Assembly: GCA_910587005.1 (NCBI GenBank)
Contig: CAJULB010000002.1
Location: 248,001-312,000, forward strand
Direction: 5' to 3'
Origin: an uncultured Christensenellaceae bacterium
Lineage (GTDB): Bacteria > Bacillota > Clostridia > Christensenellales > Borkfalkiaceae
DNA length: 64,000 bases
In this document: one piece after another, positions 34,517-42,498 of the stretch
Numbering within the stretch: the stretch's first letter is position 1
How the letters are laid out: every line of letters starts with the position of its first letter
Program-made: the position numbers and the translations under genes
The notes under the pieces: generated by a model
What the model was told of the DNA's origin: nothing
Seen by the model: only the letters and a program-made list of their open reading frames with translations
Databases searched by the model: none

Positions 34517-36463
34517 TTACATTAAAGCTCTGCCCTGAGCGGTGCCGATAACCGTAAACATTTCAACCTCGTTACCGGTTGCCGCGTCGACGTAGATATA
34601 ATAATCGCTGTTGTCGAACGTGCCGTAGAATTCATAGCACAGCACTTCTTCACCGTCAACGGGGATAAGGCACAGACGCGAACTTTCAACGTCGAAACCT
34701 CCGTTTAATACAGCTTTTGCTTGGCTCTTAGAAATTTTAGCCGAGCCGAGCTGTCTTTGCGTGTGGTTCAAAACGTATGCAAGACCTTCCATACCCGTAA
34801 CAATACCGCGTTCTTCGCAGACCTTAACCTTAATCATATCGGGGTAAATAATCACACCGTCCTGCTCGTAAGCGAAGTTAAGGTTGCAGGTTGTGCCGTT
34901 CTCGCTCGTCCAAACGGCTTTCATATTTGTCAGACCGAGGGAGGAGAGGAAGTCCTCCGCAATATCTATGCAGCGTTCAACCGAAAAATTCTTGTCCGAG
35001 CAGTCCTTGTAGCTATTGAATTCAACAACCTTTCCGCCCTGTTTTGAAAGCTGTGCGCTCATTTCGCCGTCTTTGGTCTGCATGGTTATATTATAGCAGG
35101 TAATGTTTTCCGCCGTAACCTCGCCCGTGCAGGAAGCGCCGGTTACTTCATAGCTTCCAAAGTATTTTTTAGCGAGTTCTTCCGCCTGAGCGGAGGTTAT
35201 TTCATTAAGCCCGTTAAGGTTTTTGGGGCTGGATTTTTTGATGTTTTCGGCAAAGGGCCCGTCGTGAATTTCCTTAGGCGTTTCAACAACGTTGTTTTCT
35301 ATTTCGCCGAAGGTAACGAACATCAGGCTGTTTTCCTTGCCGCGCATAGCTTTAATCATTTCCTTGCTGTTGCACTTAGCCGTTAACTCGTTAATAGTCT
35401 GTTTAAGCTGTAAGTTCGTTCTGTACATGTGTTCTATGGTCGCAATCTGGCTGTCGGTCAGCTTTTTGCCGTTTGCAACGGCGTAAAGCATAGACTGCGC
35501 GCTGTCGCCCATCTTGTTAACGAACGAAGTCATATTCTGCGTTAACTGCATGTCCATGGGCAGACGTTCCAAAATGGTTTCCGCCATTTCGCTTTCTATT
35601 GCAACGTCGCTTAAAAGCTTTACCTGCTCGCCCTTGGTGTTGGCAACGCGGACCTTTGCAAGGTTGGTGTCAAGATTGTCTACGATAGAGTTCAGCTCGT
35701 ATAAAGATTCCGTGTGAACGGTCGCCATATCCGCAGTCATTCCGTCCATATTAATCCAGCCGTAAGTCAGCATAGAGCCGAGGGCAAGGGTGACTACGCC
35801 CAGAGAAATTACCGCCGCAAGCCAGCCGCCGAAGCCGGGCGCATGGCGTTTTTCGTTCTTTTCAGCACGTTTTTCTGCGCGGAGCTTCAAACGGTGCTCG
35901 CGCTTTGCGCGCTTTTCAGCCATTGCTGCCTCGCGCTTGGCAACTCTCGCCTGTATTTTGGCGTTGCGCTCCTCGCGCTTTCTTTCAATGCGCGCTTCCT
36001 TGCTTTCGTGCTTCAACAAATCGCGGCGCTCGCGTCTTTTTTCGCGCGCCTCGGCGCGTTTTTCCTTAACCGCCGCAATTCTGTCAAGGCGTTTCTGCTT
36101 TGCGTCAAGCTTCTTTTCAAGGCGCTTTTGCTTCTTTTCCGCGCGGATTTTTTCCGCTTCAAGCTTTTTCTGCTCGCGATCTTCGCGCCTTAAACGTCTT
36201 TTTTCGCTGATTTTAGCCGCGCGCGCCGACTTCTTTTTGTCGTTTTTCTTAACGCTTTTAACCTTGCCCGCGCTCTTTGCTTTTTTGGTTTTTTCCGTCT
36301 TTTTTACGTCCGCTTTTTTTACGGAAGGCTTTTTTGCCGCCGTTTTTTTCTTCGGTTCAGCCGTGGTTTTAACTGCCGAATTAGTCTTTACTTCGGACTT
36401 TTTTCCGTTGTCGGCAAGCGCTTCGGCTTTCTGCGCCCCGCTTGAAATTTGTTTTTTATTCAC
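34517..36463 (-). CDS. ypeB: Germination protein YpeB with histone H1-like N-terminal extension
   Basis: 648 residues, about 200 longer than the usual ~450. Residues 1-80 are Ala/Lys/Val/Pro-rich like histone H1 tails (PKKKTAAKKPSVKKADVKK), and residues 80-207 are an Arg/Lys/Glu-rich probable helix. A TM helix follows at 213-235, then the YpeB ectodomain with DGPFAENI and PepSY-like repeats ending VDAATGNEVEMFTVIG. YpeB stabilises and localises SleB in spores. GTG start behind AAGGAGGG; sleB lies 12 bases upstream, the conserved pairing. Confidence 0.9.
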   Translation of the reverse strand: MNKKQISSGAQKAEALADNGKKSEVKTNSAVKTTAEPKKKTAAKKPSVKKADVKKTEKTKKAKSAGKVKSVKKNDKKKSARAAKISEKRRLRREDREQKKLEAEKIRAEKKQKRLEKKLDAKQKRLDRIAAVKEKRAEAREKRRERRDLLKHESKEARIERKREERNAKIQARVAKREAAMAEKRAKREHRLKLRAEKRAEKNEKRHAPGFGGWLAAVISLGVVTLALGSMLTYGWINMDGMTADMATVHTESLYELNSIVDNLDTNLAKVRVANTKGEQVKLLSDVAIESEMAETILERLPMDMQLTQNMTSFVNKMGDSAQSMLYAVANGKKLTDSQIATIEHMYRTNLQLKQTINELTAKCNSKEMIKAMRGKENSLMFVTFGEIENNVVETPKEIHDGPFAENIKKSSPKNLNGLNEITSAQAEELAKKYFGSYEVTGASCTGEVTAENITCYNITMQTKDGEMSAQLSKQGGKVVEFNSYKDCSDKNFSVERCIDIAEDFLSSLGLTNMKAVWTSENGTTCNLNFAYEQDGVIIYPDMIKVKVCEERGIVTGMEGLAYVLNHTQRQLGSAKISKSQAKAVLNGGFDVESSRLCLIPVDGEEVLCYEFYGTFDNSDYYIYVDAATGNEVEMFTVIGTAQGRALM

Positions 36464-36475
36464 TTAAATCCCTCC

Positions 36476-37219
36476 TTAAACCGCAAAAATATGTTTACCT
36501 ATTGTGGTAACGGTTTTTCTTGAAAAAATCCAGCTGCTGGTTGCCACCGCGGGGTTGTAGTAGTAAATGCAACCGTAAGTGGGGTCCCAGCCGTTCATTG
36601 CGTCCTGAGCGGCGTTCATTGCCGTTTTGTCGGGTTCCAGATTAATCTGTCCGTCCGAAACCGCCGTAAACGCGTTCTTCTGATAAATTACTCCCGAAAT
36701 AGTGTTGGGGAATTTGGACGAGGCAACGCGGTTTAAAATTACCGCGCCGACCGCAACCTGACCGGTGTAGCTTTCGCCGCGCGCTTCCGCATAAATGCAC
36801 TTTGCAAGCAGATATAAATCCGAGCTGGTGTAGTTGGAGCCTGAGCTTTGGTTGTTGCCCTTGTTCGCGTTGTCCAGCACCTTGACGGAATCGTTCATGC
36901 CCAGCGCCTCGAAGGTGCTGCGCCCCGCAATACCGTCGGCAGTCAAACCGTTTTTGCGCTGGAATTTTTTAACCGCTTCAACCGTGGCTTTGCCGTAAAT
37001 ACCGTCTACCGCGCCGTTATAATAACCCCATTGCTTCAATCTTCTCTGAACTTCCTTAACCTCGCCGCCGCTTGCGCCTTGCTTTAATACCGCAGTCTGA
37101 ACGAAGGGCGCCGAAGCGAAGTCTTTTTCGCCTGTATGTCCCGTGTTGAATATTGCGCCGACCGTTGCAACCGTTGCCAACGCAACCGCGGCAGCGCCTA
37201 TTCTAAGTGCTTTTTTCAT
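36476..37219 (-). CDS. sleB: Spore cortex-lytic enzyme SleB
   Basis: 247 residues: signal/anchor helix (about 7-25), peptidoglycan-binding type 1 domain (about 45-110, VKEVQRRLKQWGYYNGAVDG), then the SleB/CwlJ hydrolase domain (about 130-247) with IYAEARGESYTGQVAVGAV and CIYYYNP. It cleaves cortex peptidoglycan during germination. GGAGG precedes the ATG. First gene of the sleB-ypeB operon. Confidence 0.96.
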   Translation of the reverse strand: MKKALRIGAAAVALATVATVGAIFNTGHTGEKDFASAPFVQTAVLKQGASGGEVKEVQRRLKQWGYYNGAVDGIYGKATVEAVKKFQRKNGLTADGIAGRSTFEALGMNDSVKVLDNANKGNNQSSGSNYTSSDLYLLAKCIYAEARGESYTGQVAVGAVILNRVASSKFPNTISGVIYQKNAFTAVSDGQINLEPDKTAMNAAQDAMNGWDPTYGCIYYYNPAVATSSWIFSRKTVTTIGKHIFAV

Positions 37220-37361
37220 TTTTCCTCCTTAGCTGCGCCGCTTTCGGCGAGCGTTAATAAATATGTGTACGGCGGGATTTGAAACCCGCGCCTTTGCAAT
37301 TATTATGAATAAGCGCAAAAAAAATATGCAAAAAGCAAGCTCATATTTTTTGCATAGAAAA

Positions 37362-37394
37362 CGTGCGCCCCGACGGAATTTGTCGGAGCGCACG
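37362..37394 (-). terminator. Hairpin terminator of spoIIR
   Basis: CGTGCGCCCCGAC and GTCGGAGCGCACG pair with one mismatch. On the minus strand it follows the spoIIR stop and is trailed by TTTTCTATG. Confidence 0.8.
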
Positions 37395-37419
37395 CAAAAG
37401 CTTTTTATATTTTATTGTA

Positions 37420-37950
37420 TCAGCCGAACCATTTTTTGATAATTTCGTATATGGCGGAACGGTATTCAACGTTTTGCGTGCCCGAAGTAAAGCAGAGCGG
37501 GGGATAGATAACGCACCACCAGTTGTCGCCCGTGCCCGTACCGAGTTCTATAATCAACGCGTCGTATAAGCCTGCTTCCAGCGTCAAATCCCCGTAAACG
37601 CGGGTGGGGAACTGCTCGGCGCGAACTTGCGCGCGTGAAGTGTAATCAAAGCCGTTGTCTTTCAAGGTTCTGTCGCAGACTTCCTCGATTTCGGGCAAAA
37701 TGCTTTCAATCAGCTCAATTGCCGTGTTTTTATCCACGCACTGCGCCGCGTAGGGGGTTATAAACTTAACAACCTCGTCTTTAACAATATATTTAACGCT
37801 TTGGTCAACCTGCTCGTTGGAGTTTGCGCGGACGTGAATACGCAGATAGTCGGCTTCCGCGCGGACGGGCACGTTAAGCGAACCACCTATGTACACCGCC
37901 GCCGCAATTAACGCAATAAGAATAAACCCCGCCGCAATAAATTTTTTCAT
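37420..37950 (-). CDS. spoIIR: Stage II sporulation protein R
   Basis: 176 residues with an N-terminal secretion/anchor helix, the SpoIIR motif LRIHVRANSNEQVDQSVKY and the C-terminal GDNWWCVIYPPLCF. It is the forespore-made signal that triggers SpoIIGA to process pro-SigE in the mother cell. AAGGCGG precedes the ATG. Monocistronic between the SleB gene and the rightward ATPase gene. Confidence 0.96.
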   Translation of the reverse strand: MKKFIAAGFILIALIAAAVYIGGSLNVPVRAEADYLRIHVRANSNEQVDQSVKYIVKDEVVKFITPYAAQCVDKNTAIELIESILPEIEEVCDRTLKDNGFDYTSRAQVRAEQFPTRVYGDLTLEAGLYDALIIELGTGTGDNWWCVIYPPLCFTSGTQNVEYRSAIYEIIKKWFG

Positions 37951-38034
37951 TTTGATACCGCCTTAATTTTGTTACGTGTCGGTTATTGCCGCGGGTGAAG
38001 TAATTTATACTTTAATTCCGAAAAAATTTTTTTA

Positions 38035-38069
38035 TTGACGGAGGTCTGCCGTTATGATAAAATATCAAT
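38035..38069 (+). promoter_or_regulatory. Promoter of the 38,070 ATPase gene, predicted leaderless
   Basis: TTGACG (38,035-38,040), 17 bases, TAAAAT (38,058-38,063), six bases, then ATG at 38,070. No ribosome-binding site. Confidence 0.7.
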
Positions 38070-38921
38070 ATGATTTATTTGAACAGCTTCCTCTTTCCCG
38101 ACAGAGAACGCGAGCTTGATTACAGAATAAGGTTAAAGCTTACCTGCTTTGAAAGCATGTATCCGTTTTTCGTGCTTTCCGAAAGGGAGCTTAACCGCCT
38201 GGATTTTGAAGAAATAACCGTATTGTACGGCGGAAACGGTTCGGGCAAGACCACGGCGCTGAACATAATAGCGGAAAAAATCGGGGCGCAAAGGAACGCG
38301 CTTTATAACCGTTCGGATTTTTTCGAGGATTATACCGCATTGTGCCGTTATAAAAGCGAAAAAACGCCCGCGGAAAAGCTGTTCACGGCAAGCGACGACG
38401 TTTTTGATTATATGCTGAACGTGCGCGCCGTAAACGAAGGAGTGGACGCAGACCGCAAAGAGCTGTTGGACGGCTATAAGGAACTGCGCGAAAATAAGTT
38501 TACCGTTCATTCGCTTGAAGATTACGAACAGCTTAAAAAAGTCTGCGCCGCAAGGAAATTGACCAAGTCGGAATTTGTGCGCAGAAATTCTATGAATAAC
38601 ATACGCGAACGTTCCAACGGCGAAAGCGCGTTTGCGTTTTTCACCCAAAAAATCAAAGAGGACGGGCTGTATCTTCTTGACGAGCCGGAAAACAGCCTTT
38701 CGCCCGAACGGCAGATTGAGCTTGCGCGGTTTTTGGAAGACAGCGCAAGGTTTTATAAATGCCAGTTTATAATAGCGACGCACTCGCCGTTTTTGCTTGC
38801 AATGCGCGGGGCGAAAATTTACGATTTGGACGATGAAATTGTTTCCGTAAAAAAGTGGCACCAGCTGAAAAACGTGCGCGCATATTACGATTTTTTTAAA
38901 AAACATTCTTCCGAATTTTAA
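38070..38921 (+). CDS. AAA/ABC-type ATPase, stand-alone
   Basis: 283 residues with Walker A GGNGSGKT (54-61), an ABC-like signature SNGESAFAFF and Walker B LYLLDEPENSLSPE followed by the ATHSPF His-switch. No transmembrane partner and no TOPRIM domain, so it belongs to the SMC/RecF-like small ATPases (AAA_23 type). A role in DNA handling, defence or regulation is possible, but none is established here. Probably a leaderless mRNA. It has no operon partners. Confidence 0.85.
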   Translation: MIYLNSFLFPDRERELDYRIRLKLTCFESMYPFFVLSERELNRLDFEEITVLYGGNGSGKTTALNIIAEKIGAQRNALYNRSDFFEDYTALCRYKSEKTPAEKLFTASDDVFDYMLNVRAVNEGVDADRKELLDGYKELRENKFTVHSLEDYEQLKKVCAARKLTKSEFVRRNSMNNIRERSNGESAFAFFTQKIKEDGLYLLDEPENSLSPERQIELARFLEDSARFYKCQFIIATHSPFLLAMRGAKIYDLDDEIVSVKKWHQLKNVRAYYDFFKKHSSEF

Positions 38922-39063
38922 AATACTAAAAAAATAAAAGCGGACTGTAACATATTTTTATTTAATTGTATACAATATATAGTGGTTGAGTTGGCTGGCG
39001 GCAACAAGAGCGGACGCGGTTCGCAAAAAAATAAAAAATTTCTTAAAATTTTAAAAAAATCGC

Positions 39064-39092
39064 TTGATTTTTGCACCGTTATTTGTTATAGT
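39064..39092 (+). promoter_or_regulatory. Promoter of the tRNA cluster
   Basis: TTGATT (39,064-39,069), 17 bases, TATAGT (39,087-39,092), about 13 bases before tRNA-Val. Confidence 0.7.
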
Positions 39093-39105
39093 AGTTAAGC
39101 GTTTT

Positions 39106-39181
39106 GGGAGCTTAGCTCAGTTGGGAGAGCAACTGCCCTACAAGCAGTGGGTCACAGGTTCGAGCCCTGTAGCTCCCACCA
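39106..39181 (+). tRNA. tRNA-Val (anticodon TAC), CCA encoded
   Basis: Acceptor GGGAGCT/AGCTCCC, anticodon stem ACTGC/GCAGT with loop CCTACAA, and T-loop GGTTCGAGCC are all present. Confidence 0.96.
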
Positions 39182-39202
39182 AAACAACAGTGCGGCGATT
39201 AT

Positions 39203-39277
39203 GCGGGAGTGGCTCAGTGGTAGAGCGTCACCTTGCCAAGGTGAATGTCGCGGGTTCGAATCTCGTCTCCCGCTCCA
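39203..39277 (+). tRNA. tRNA-Gly (anticodon GCC), CCA encoded
   Basis: Acceptor GCGGGAG/CTCCCGC, anticodon stem TCACC/GGTGA with loop TTGCCAA. Twenty-one bases downstream of tRNA-Val. Confidence 0.96.
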
Positions 39278-39302
39278 ATAAAGCCGCGCTATTTTTTTAT
39301 AA

Positions 39303-39377
<75 letters not shown>

Positions 39378-39380
39378 AAA

Positions 39381-39404
39381 AAGCCTTGGCAACAGCCAAG
39401 GCTT
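39381..39404 (+). terminator. Terminator after tRNA-Cys
   Basis: AAGCCTTGGC and GCCAAGGCTT form a perfect stem around AACA, followed by TTCAATTTTT. Confidence 0.85.
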
Positions 39405-39424
39405 TTCAATTTTTATATATTCAT

Positions 39425-39464
39425 GCTGGTGTGGTGGAATAGGCAGACGCAAGGGACGTAAAAT
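39425..39464 (+). pseudogene. Truncated 5' half of tRNA-Leu
   Basis: Forty bases match the first 40 bases of the intact tRNA-Leu at 39,528 with two differences (fourth base G for C, and G for T at the anticodon). The similarity stops just after the anticodon loop. The remaining half is missing, and 63 bases of AT-rich DNA separate it from the intact gene. It looks like a scar of recombination at the tRNA. Confidence 0.85.
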
Positions 39465-39527
39465 TTTTGGCAGAAAATAATTAACAGAAAAAATAACATA
39501 AAAACTGAAAACTTAACAAAAATGTAT

Positions 39528-39614
39528 GCTCGTGTGGTGGAATAGGCAGACGCAAGGGACTTAAAATCCCTCGGTAGAGATACCGTGCCGGTTCAAGTCC
39601 GGCCACGAGCACCA
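39528..39614 (+). tRNA. tRNA-Leu (anticodon TAA), CCA encoded
   Basis: Class II tRNA with a long variable arm. Acceptor GCTCGTG/CACGAGC, anticodon stem AGGGA/TCCCT with loop CTTAAAA, and T-loop GGTTCAAGTCC. Its 3' end is the left edge of an accessory island, and an integrase gene points at it 100 bases away. Confidence 0.96.
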
Positions 39615-39618
39615 GCAG

Positions 39619-39649
39619 AACGGGAGAAATTCACAAAATTTCTCCCGTT
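39619..39649 (+). terminator. Terminator after tRNA-Leu
   Basis: AACGGGAGAAATT pairs with AATTTCTCCCGTT, followed by TTGTTATGTTT. Confidence 0.85.
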
Positions 39650-39713
39650 TTGTTATGTTTGGGAAGTGGTTTTACCCCGATTTCAGCCCAAAACAGGTGT
39701 TTTTGTGCATTAT

Positions 39714-40946
39714 TTACAGTTCATAGTCTATTTTGTTAATTTCTTGCAAGATATACTCCTGCGAGTATGTTGTATAGCCTCTGTCCACGCGCGAGGTCTT
39801 AACGTCCGCGTCAAACTCGTGTCCAACTCATTTCATAACAAGTTCGGGGTTGCACCCGCATTCTTTCGCCCTCGTTATAAAAGAATAGCGCAGTTCGTGT
39901 ATGTGCCTTTCGGGAAATATCCGTTTCAGTGCGTCGCGTATGGTATAGCGGTTAGTCGCTTTTGCTTGCTCCAAATCGATTAGCGGCATAACTTTTTTCA
40001 GCATAGGCGATATGGGAATTTGCCGTACAACTTTGGCGTAGCCCTTTCTTGTTTTTTCCGACTCGCAATAAATAAACGTATCGTTGTAGGTTATCGTTTT
40101 CAACTCGCCCACACGCATACCCGTATAGAGTAGTGTAAGAATAGCGGAGTTGCCTGCGTAGTGCGGATTGTTTTTGCAGAAGTCGATAATCACCTTTTCT
40201 TCGGCTTTGGTAAACGCTTTGCCTTTCTTAACTTCGTAGTGAGAAAGAACAATTTTACTCATCGGCGTTTTAATTCCGTAGTCCTCGACGATTACGTCAA
40301 ATATCGCAGACAGCAGTAATTTCAGTTTCTGTGCCGTGCGGTTTTTGCCGTTGTCCGTCAGCTCAAACAGAAAGTCCTGAATATCTTTTCTCGTTATTTC
40401 GTTGACGTGGTAATGACCGAACTTCGGCAGAATGTTTCTCGACAGCAAGTTGACGTAGCTTTTATAAGTAGTCTCTTTAACGGTTTGCTTCTTGACTTTA
40501 AGCCAATCGTTTATGAAGTCTGCGAATAGGGGATAGCCTGCGTTTTGCTTTGCCCTTTCGGTGGCAAGCAGCTTGTCCAAGAATTTTTGTCTCATTATAT
40601 CGAAGCTCTTGGATGCAACCTCGATATTGTAACCGTCCCTACGGAACCGCGCCTGATATAAGCCGTTCACGTAGCGGTAGGTCACTATTTTGTCGTTGAT
40701 GGTAAATAATTTCTTTAAGTAGTCGGGCATAGAATTTATCTCCTTTTTAGTGAATTTGATAAATCCGTTTGTGCCGTTCTCCTTAAAATCAGCTTTTTCT
40801 TCCCTTTTGGTAAGTTGTTTCAACCTGTCCAGAGTGATGCTTTCCGAAGCTGCTTTCAATATAATCTGCGTAACTTCGTCGCGCTCGTTCTCGGACGGTA
40901 TGTATTTAATTGCGTTTAATACTTTTTGTAATTCGTTTTCTGTCAA
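39714..40946 (-). pseudogene. Tyrosine recombinase (integrase) interrupted by in-frame TGA
   Basis: Starts at TTG 40,946 behind AAGGAT. Domains: N-terminal arm, SAM-like core-binding domain (about 145-230), catalytic domain with Arg in TGMRVGEL and HELRYSFIT. A TGA at 39,828-39,830 stands where family members have Trp (MK-stop-VGHEFD). The same frame then continues 37 codons with VGHEFD (catalytic His) and RGYTTYS (candidate nucleophile Tyr) to a TAA at 39,714. The stop removes both residues, so the encoded product should be inactive unless read through. Family members integrate ICEs or prophages, often in tRNA genes such as the adjacent tRNA-Leu. Confidence 0.88.
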
Positions 40947-41055
40947 GTATCCTTATTCGGACAAGCGGTTTTCTATTTTACCGCGTCCTTATAGTTCAGA
41001 ATACTATGTTCTCTTTTCAAAACTTTTTTCCTCCTTGTTTTAAAATATTTATATT

Positions 41056-41289
41056 TTAATTTTTGGGCGGGTACTTATCCAACGGAACAAATTCGTGAAT
41101 TTGTAAGTCTTCTTCGCGCACAGATATATCTGCAATATCTTTTCCTGTATAAAATTCAGAAAAAACAACCTGCCATTTACCGTCGGTGCTTTCTTCCGAC
41201 ATAACTGCGCCGAACATCCCCTTTTTTACGCCCGCTTTTTCATATTCAGGTCTATCATTTATAAGCTCAACTAAATCTAAGTATTTCAT
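41056..41289 (-). CDS. Small immunity-like protein (DUF4926-like)
   Basis: 77 residues opening MKYLDLVELINDRPEYEKAG, with KKGMFGAVM and a KWQVVFSEFY core, resembling small SH3-like DUF4926 proteins that often sit beside toxin genes. It follows the decayed toxin-like gene by one base, the order expected of toxin then immunity. Ribosome-binding site AGGAGG lies inside the end of that gene. Assignment is by pattern and position only. Confidence 0.6.
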   Translation of the reverse strand: MKYLDLVELINDRPEYEKAGVKKGMFGAVMSEESTDGKWQVVFSEFYTGKDIADISVREEDLQIHEFVPLDKYPPKN

Positions 41290-41290
41290 T

Positions 41291-41750
41291 TTAACCTCCT
41301 AACGGTGTATTGCAAGTTATAGCTCCCTTTGGTCTAACCATCCAGCCCGAAATAAAAGTAATTTCTTTGCCATTTTTCTGAAAGTTAATATCAATATTGA
41401 TTCTTTGTCCATTTTCGTCTAACCTTCCAAGTTGATATTTACTATTACAATAATTTTCAACTGCTTGCCGTTCAAATTCTTTTTGAAGATATTCGCTATC
41501 ATCTACCGTAAACCCCAATGATTCGAACAAAGCTCGTTTACCGTTCCAATATGTATTTTTTTGTGCAGTGACAACTAAAATGTAGCGGTGTTGGCGGCAT
41601 AAAATTATTATCAAACCAACTTTTATCCAACACTAAGCATATTCCGCAATGCCCTTGTGTTGTTATCTCGTGTTGTCATTCCACCCATACGTTTGCCCGA
41701 ATATTACCATTCGAATCAAACAAGTTCTTAAAATCGTCAAATAGTCTCAA
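41291..41750 (-). pseudogene. Decayed minor-head/toxin-like gene with TGA and frameshift
   Basis: From TTG 41,750 (GGAGG upstream) the frame reads RLFDDFKNLFDSNGN, then TGA at 41,676-41,678, then continues with GHCGICLVLDKSWF and PPTPLHFSCHC, a pattern like phage minor-head proteins fused to secreted toxins. At a run of seven A (about 41,564-41,570) the frame shifts into the C-terminal part with NGKRALFESLGFTVDDSEYL and GWMVRPKGAITCNTPLGG. That last domain looks like a small polymorphic-toxin tip. Two lesions mark it as broken. Confidence 0.6.
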
Positions 41751-41843
41751 TAGTTTTCCCTCCAAAATATTCTTGTCTGAATTATAACACGAATTTCATG
41801 ATTTTAAGCTGTTTAGTCACATTTTTATTTATGAATACAAAGA

Positions 41844-42053
41844 TTAGTTTTTGGTTTTATATTGTTCTTTTAATGCTGTCCATCCCGCATAAATGAGCTG
41901 GACTTTTTGTATGTGATGACTTTTAAGGAACTTGTTCAGTTCCTCAAAGTCATCTCGTTTCATTGAGGTTCCCCAAACCGCGTGAGCGGCTTTGCGTTCT
42001 TCTTTGTGTTTGTCTTCATAGCGTTTATCTATTTGCGACTTGGGTTGTTTCAT
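41844..42053 (-). CDS. Small mobile-element protein, unknown
   Basis: 69 residues, basic, with RDDFEELNKFLKSHHIQKVQ and an IYAGWTALKEQY tail. Similar short proteins are frequent on Firmicutes plasmids and ICEs; the helical C-terminus resembles ribbon-helix-helix partners. It overlaps the stop of the TnpV gene by four bases, so the two are co-translated. No firm function. Confidence 0.6.
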   Translation of the reverse strand: MKQPKSQIDKRYEDKHKEERKAAHAVWGTSMKRDDFEELNKFLKSHHIQKVQLIYAGWTALKEQYKTKN

Positions 42054-42415
42054 ACGACTTCCTCCGTATAAATTAATTCGCTTAAAATTTCTTCTTCGAT
42101 TGCGTGTTGCAGCGCGGTCAGCCTGCGGTAATCTTCCATAAACTCGCCCGTCCGCTTGTACAGCGGAGAGAGGGAGAGTTTTGCGTAGAGGACATTGTAC
42201 ATGTCCTTGGCTTGTTTGTCCACGCCGTGAAGATGTTCGGGAAGGTTTTCAATCGTCCAATCTAACCCTTTGTCTTCAAGATACTTACGTTTGAGTGTTC
42301 CGTACTTGCCGTAAACGTGCTTTTGCGGTTTAACAAGCTGATGATACCTTTTGATTCCGTACACGGTTAAACCTTCGTTTCTTTCGGCTTTTGCCAATAA
42401 TTCTTTGTCTGTCAT
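42050..42415 (-). CDS. TnpV-family transposon protein
   Basis: About 121 residues. The YGKYGTLKRKYLEDKG motif and the C-terminal EEEILSELIYTEE match TnpV proteins of Tn4451/Tn4453-like mobilizable elements; their molecular role is unclear. Start chosen at the ATG 42,415 (11 bases after GGAGG); a TTG three codons earlier is possible. It supports a mobile origin for the island. Confidence 0.75.
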   Translation of the reverse strand: MTDKELLAKAERNEGLTVYGIKRYHQLVKPQKHVYGKYGTLKRKYLEDKGLDWTIENLPEHLHGVDKQAKDMYNVLYAKLSLSPLYKRTGEFMEDYRRLTALQHAIEEEILSELIYTEEVV

Positions 42416-42498
42416 CTTCTGCAAACACCTCCGTTATAAAATGTTAATACGATTATAACGACCCGGCTCAAAAAGTCAAGGGTCTAATGTAAAATTTT

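Noticed and set aside
38940..39060. Short ORF starting GTG upstream of the tRNA cluster
   Set aside because: Lys-rich frame of AT-rich DNA without ribosome-binding site or similarity; it overlaps the tRNA promoter.
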